Source of the DNA: Fumia sp045645505
GTDB taxonomy: Bacteria > Bacillota > Clostridia > Oscillospirales > Ruminococcaceae
Direction: 5' to 3'
Assembly (NCBI GenBank): GCA_045645505.1
Contig: JAZRIW010000020.1
Location: forward strand, 1 to 64,000
DNA: 64,000 bases
Below the pieces are notes generated by a model. It did no database searches. It was not told where the DNA came from and saw only the letters and a program-made list of their open reading frames with translations. Below, in pieces: positions 60,735-64,000 of this stretch. Each line of letters opens with the position of its first letter. Positions within the stretch are counted from its first letter, which is position 1. The position numbers and the translations under genes are program-made.

Positions 60735-61403
60735 GTGTTTAAAAAGGCTTTAAAAGATACAGCCCCGGTGCTTACGGGATATATGGTGCTTGGATTTGGC
60801 TTTGGAATTATTGTAAAGTCGTCAGGCTACGGGGTTATGACTTCATTTTTAATGAGCGCTTTGATTTACGCAGGTTCGATGCAATATATGGCAATCGGAC
60901 TTATTACGGGTGGCGCTTCGTTTATTACAATAGCTTTTACCACTTTGATGGTAAATGCCAGACATCTTTTTTACGGGATTTCAATGATTGAAAAGTATAA
61001 GGGTATGGGTAAAATAAAACCTTACCTTATATTTTCTCTTACCGATGAGACCTATTCTCTTTTATGCAGGGAGGATATAAAGGTTACCGACAGAAAAAGA
61101 TATTTTTTATCTGTTTCTTTGCTTAATCAGATTTACTGGGTATCAGGCTCGGTGCTTGGAGCTTTGTTTGGTACTGTGGTGAGCTTTAATAGTACGGGTA
61201 TAGATTTTGCACTGACAGCACTTTTTTTAACGGTATTTACCGAGCAATGGCTCAGCACCAAAAAACATCTTCCCGCCATTATAGGCTTAATCGCTTCTGT
61301 GATTTCTATTTTTGTTTTCGGCAAAGATAATTTTCTTATCCCCGCTATGATTATGATGGGAGTTTCACTTTGCCTTTACAGAGAGGAGAGTACAGATGCC
61401 TGA
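60735..61403 (+). CDS. azlC: Branched-chain amino acid exporter, large subunit AzlC
   Basis: 222 residues with about six to seven membrane segments. Signature GFGFGIIVKSSGYGVMTSFLMSALIYAGSMQYMAIGL and VNARHLFYGISM. With AzlD it exports branched-chain amino acids or analogues such as azaleucine. Start GTG 60735 directly follows the pseudogene stop. It overlaps azlD by 8 bp. Confidence 0.93.
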   Translation: MFKKALKDTAPVLTGYMVLGFGFGIIVKSSGYGVMTSFLMSALIYAGSMQYMAIGLITGGASFITIAFTTLMVNARHLFYGISMIEKYKGMGKIKPYLIFSLTDETYSLLCREDIKVTDRKRYFLSVSLLNQIYWVSGSVLGALFGTVVSFNSTGIDFALTALFLTVFTEQWLSTKKHLPAIIGLIASVISIFVFGKDNFLIPAMIMMGVSLCLYREESTDA

Positions 61404-61719
61404 TTTACATACTTTAATTATTATTTTAATTGTGGCGGTTGTGACAGCTTTTTTAAGATTTCTGCCGTTTTTAATTTTCGGTAAGAGTAAAACACCACCG
61501 GTTATCGAAAAATTAAGCCGTATATTACCGTTTGCAGTTATGGCTATGCTTGTGGTGTATTGCCTTAAAGATGTGAGTTTTTTATCTTTTTCAGGCTTTT
61601 TGCCTGAACTTCTGGCATCATTTGTGGTGGTGCTTTTGTATCTGATAAAGAAAAATACTTTGTTAAGTATTGTATCGGGAACACTTTTTTATATGATTTT
61701 GGTTCAGTTTGTATTTTAA
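61396..61719 (+). CDS. azlD: Branched-chain amino acid exporter, small subunit AzlD
   Basis: 107 residues, four membrane segments: AFLRFLPFLIFG, PVIEKLSRILPFAVMAMLVVYCLKDV (typical) and two more. AGAGGAGAG precedes the ATG within the end of azlC. A long hairpin terminator follows. Confidence 0.93.
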   Translation: MPDLHTLIIILIVAVVTAFLRFLPFLIFGKSKTPPVIEKLSRILPFAVMAMLVVYCLKDVSFLSFSGFLPELLASFVVVLLYLIKKNTLLSIVSGTLFYMILVQFVF

Positions 61720-61757
61720 AAAAACTTTCGGTTTTATTAAAACCGAAAGTTTTTATT
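61719..61757. terminator. Bidirectional terminator between azlD and the AraC gene
   Basis: AAAACTTTCGGTTTT / AAAACCGAAAGTTTT with a 4-nt loop, between convergent genes. Confidence 0.9.
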
Positions 61758-62552
61758 TTGCATTGAATATTTTTTAGGAGTTATTCCTTTTATTTTTTTG
61801 AATACCGCAGCAAAATAGTTGCTGTCATTGAAACCACATTCAGTAGCGACTTTTGTTATTGAATGATTGGTGTTTTTAAGGAAATGCTCTGCTGCTACGA
61901 TTCTTGAAATATTTATATATTCATTGAGGCCTACACCTGTCGTTTTTTTGAATTGCTTAGAGAGATGGTTCGGACTTATACAGTATTTTTTTGCAAGTGA
62001 ATTAAGCGACAGATCAGCATTGTAGTTTTCGGATATATATTTTGCAATATTTTGTATCAAAAGATAAGAGGAATTAATTTTAATGTCAATTTCATTAATG
62101 CGATATCTTGAAATAAAAATTAAAAGCTGCTGAAGATAAATTTTACGGAGTTTTTCAAAACCATTTTCTCTTTTTTTTTCTTCTTTTTCCAATTTATTCA
62201 TAATGTCCTGAATTTTGTAAAAAAATTCATTAGTGAAGCGTATATGCTTATTTTTTGCAAATTCCTTTGTATATTCCGAAAATTCTTCACCGATAAAATC
62301 ATCAGTGAAAGAAAGGACTATTCTTTCAATTTCATTACATTCTTCATAATCGGTTTTATGAAATATACCTTTCGGTACAAATATCATATCACCTGCGGAT
62401 AATATAAATATTTCGTTTCCGATAAAGTATTTTACATTTCCCTTAATAAGCCAGTATAATTCATGTGAATTGTGTACGTGAGCTTTTGGCATAGTAGCAC
62501 TATTATCTGTTTTTTGTTTATTAAAAAAATACATTTCTTTTTCTGCGGACAT
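61737..62552 (-). CDS. AraC-family regulator with cupin sensor
   Basis: 271 residues. An N-terminal cupin-like sugar-binding domain (HVHNSHELYWLIKGNVKYFIG, FVPKGIFHKTDY) and a C-terminal AraC double HTH (LNSLAKKYCISPNHLSKQFKKTTGVGLNEYINISRI, SNYFAAVFKKIKGITPKKY). It is divergent from the GH4 glycosidase gene, so it probably activates that gene in response to its sugar. GGAAGTGA precedes the ATG. Confidence 0.92.
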   Translation of the reverse strand: MSAEKEMYFFNKQKTDNSATMPKAHVHNSHELYWLIKGNVKYFIGNEIFILSAGDMIFVPKGIFHKTDYEECNEIERIVLSFTDDFIGEEFSEYTKEFAKNKHIRFTNEFFYKIQDIMNKLEKEEKKRENGFEKLRKIYLQQLLIFISRYRINEIDIKINSSYLLIQNIAKYISENYNADLSLNSLAKKYCISPNHLSKQFKKTTGVGLNEYINISRIVAAEHFLKNTNHSITKVATECGFNDSNYFAAVFKKIKGITPKKYSMQNKNFRF

Positions 62553-62572
62553 AAAATCACTTCCTATAGTAA

Positions 62573-62600
62573 ATTATAGCACATTTTTTAATTTTGACAA
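62573..62600 (-). promoter_or_regulatory. Promoter of the AraC gene
   Basis: Minus strand TTGTCA (62600-62595), 16-bp spacer, TATAAT (62578-62573), about 20 bp before the ATG at 62552. It lies in the shared 136-bp divergent region with the GH4 gene. Confidence 0.65.
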
Positions 62601-62688
62601 TAATATTTTACTGTTTTTTAAAAAATAGCTGATATTTTAATAGAAAACCTATTTATTTTGTATTAAAATAATTGCAGGGAGTGATAAA

Positions 62689-64000
62689 ATGAATTACAAT
62701 GGAAATAAAGCAGAAAATTTAAAAATCGCATATATTGGTGGAGGTTCAAGAGGTTGGGCATGGGGGCTTATGAGCGACCTTGTGTCTGCAAAAGATATTT
62801 CAGGTGAGGTTTTACTATACGATATCGATTTTGAAGCGGCTAAGAATAACGAAATAATCGGTAATAAATTTAACAGCTGTGAAGGTGCAAATACAAACTG
62901 GAATTATAAAGCGGTAAAAACTATAAAAGAGGCATTGTCAGGTGCTGATTTTGTGGTTATCTCAATATTACCCGGTACTTTTGATGAAATGCATTCCGAT
63001 GTGCATACACCCGAAAAATACGGAATTTATCAGTCGGTGGGTGATACTACGGGTCCCGGTGGCATTGTGAGAGCTATGCGATGCTTACCGATGATTGAGG
63101 AAATTGCTGAAAATATCAGAAAATATTGTCCCGATGCGTGGGTTATAAATTATACAAATCCGATGACACTTTGTGTTAAAACACTTTATAGGGTTTTTCC
63201 GAAAATCAAGGCATTTGGTTGTTGCCACGAGGTATTTGGCACACAGAAGATACTTGTCGAGGCGTTAAAGGATATTTGCAAAATTGAAAACGTTGAACGA
63301 GATGAAATTAAGGTTAATCCCGTAGCAGTTAACCATTTTACATGGATTACCAAAGCTCAGTATAGAGATATTGATTTATTTGAGGTTTATAAGAAATTTG
63401 CCGATAAATATGCTGAAAGCGGTTATTTTGAAAATATCGATAATAACTGGATGAACAGAGTTTTCATTTCAAAAGAAAGGGTAAAGCTTGATCTTTTTAA
63501 AAGATATGGCTATATTGCCGCTGCGGGTGACAGACATTTAGCTGAATTCTGTGAGGGCAGTTGGTATTTAAAAAATCCTGAAACCGCCGAAGAATGGGGA
63601 TTTTTGCTGACACCGGTTGATTTTAGGAGAAAGGATTTGGCGGTAAGGCTTGAAAAAAGCGAGAAGTTGAGAAGCGGAGAAATAAGCCCTGAAATTAACA
63701 AAACCGGTGAAGAGGGCGTTAATCAGATGAGGGCTATTTTAGGGCTTTCTAATCTGATAACAAATGTAAATATTCCAAATAACGGACAGATAGGAAATCT
63801 TCCAATCGGCGCTGTTGTTGAAACAAATGCGGTATTTTCTGATGATAGCGTAACTCCTGTTATGGCAGGGAATATCCCCGATGAAATTTATCCGATGGTG
63901 GTAAGAATTGTCAGTGAGCAGGAAAATATCAGCGATGCTGTCGAAAAAAGAGATTTGAAAAAAATATTCAATATTTTTATAAACGATCCGCTTGTGACCT
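62689..64000 (+). CDS. Family 4 glycosidase, 3' end outside window
   Basis: 437 codons from ATG 62689 (GGGAGTG upstream) with no stop before the edge. GH4 landmarks: NAD-binding IAYIGGGSRGWAWGL, ISILPGTFDEMHSD, GDTTGPGGIVRAM, VINYTNPMTLC and GCCHEVFG with the metal-binding Cys-His. GH4 enzymes need NAD and a divalent metal and cleave by oxidation-elimination at C3/C2. The text is closer to the galacturonidase/LplD-like branch than to phospho-glucosidases. The last residues (INDPLVT) indicate that perhaps 25-40 are missing. Divergent AraC regulator upstream. Confidence 0.92.
   Translation, partial: MNYNGNKAENLKIAYIGGGSRGWAWGLMSDLVSAKDISGEVLLYDIDFEAAKNNEIIGNKFNSCEGANTNWNYKAVKTIKEALSGADFVVISILPGTFDEMHSDVHTPEKYGIYQSVGDTTGPGGIVRAMRCLPMIEEIAENIRKYCPDAWVINYTNPMTLCVKTLYRVFPKIKAFGCCHEVFGTQKILVEALKDICKIENVERDEIKVNPVAVNHFTWITKAQYRDIDLFEVYKKFADKYAESGYFENIDNNWMNRVFISKERVKLDLFKRYGYIAAAGDRHLAEFCEGSWYLKNPETAEEWGFLLTPVDFRRKDLAVRLEKSEKLRSGEISPEINKTGEEGVNQMRAILGLSNLITNVNIPNNGQIGNLPIGAVVETNAVFSDDSVTPVMAGNIPDEIYPMVVRIVSEQENISDAVEKRDLKKIFNIFINDPLVT

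Noticed and set aside
1..64000. CRISPR array, rRNA, prophage or complete insertion sequence
   Set aside because: No set of regularly spaced repeats, rRNA signatures, phage structural genes or intact transposase was seen on either strand.

Overview
The window is a 64 kb piece of an AT-rich Gram-positive chromosome, most likely a spore-forming member of class Clostridia and possibly an uncultured gut lineage. The evidence is the yabM-mazG-yabO-yabP-yabQ-divIC-yabR sporulation/division cluster, an intact sigK, the oxygen-independent HemZ, GatCAB amidotransferase, two T-box leaders, TTG/GTG starts behind strong AGGAGG sites, and MacAB-type ABC genes. No species call is possible from the sequence alone.

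The most distinctive region is 1-11.8 kb. A membrane GGDEF protein (cut by the left edge) is followed by a sigma-A promoter, a cyclic-di-GMP class I riboswitch with a terminator platform, and then seven tightly packed genes. They encode a VTC-fold polyphosphate-polymerase-like protein, a DUF4956 membrane protein, a CotH-type kinase, a membrane-anchored TIM-barrel glycosidase-like protein, a membrane HEAT-repeat protein, a processive family 2 glycosyltransferase and an EAL phosphodiesterase with a degenerate GGDEF. I read this as a c-di-GMP-controlled extracellular glycan locus with phosphate chemistry and its own c-di-GMP writer, sensor and eraser. The tail of a large serine recombinase lies directly behind it.

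From 12.4 to 19.7 kb, mostly on the minus strand, lie a DRE-TIM aldolase behind a palindromic operator candidate, a Dabb protein, a zinc-ribbon membrane protein, prfB (plus strand), a 245-bp fold-back element, a tandem-ACT protein and phenylacetate-CoA ligase. The ligase sits behind a T-box whose specifier reads as UUC (Phe). cinA follows. From 19.8 to 32 kb is a housekeeping block: recJ-relA-dtd-MBL-hemZ, a zinc-ribbon protein, then the yab cluster with hup inserted.

From 32 to 40 kb are a frameshifted zinc-ribbon gene, tRNA-Leu(UAA), an XRE regulator divergent from a lipoprotein, a MacA/MacB/permease/TolC-like export operon, a cation/proton antiporter and a GT4 glycosyltransferase. From 41 to 46 kb is ligA-gatCAB. 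From 46 to 51 kb are a TIM-barrel isomerase, an internally deleted IS200/RAYT transposase remnant next to a 20-bp perfect palindrome, a second XRE with small zinc-ribbon membrane proteins, a Cys-rich protein of unknown function, and a Fur-boxed metal permease/Fur-family operon. From 51 to 64 kb are metG with a Met T-box, cardiolipin synthase, a DUF1015 protein, sigK, two membrane proteins, gltX, a decayed ferredoxin gene, azlCD, an AraC regulator and a GH4 glycosidase cut by the right edge.

No CRISPR array, rRNA, complete insertion sequence or prophage was seen.
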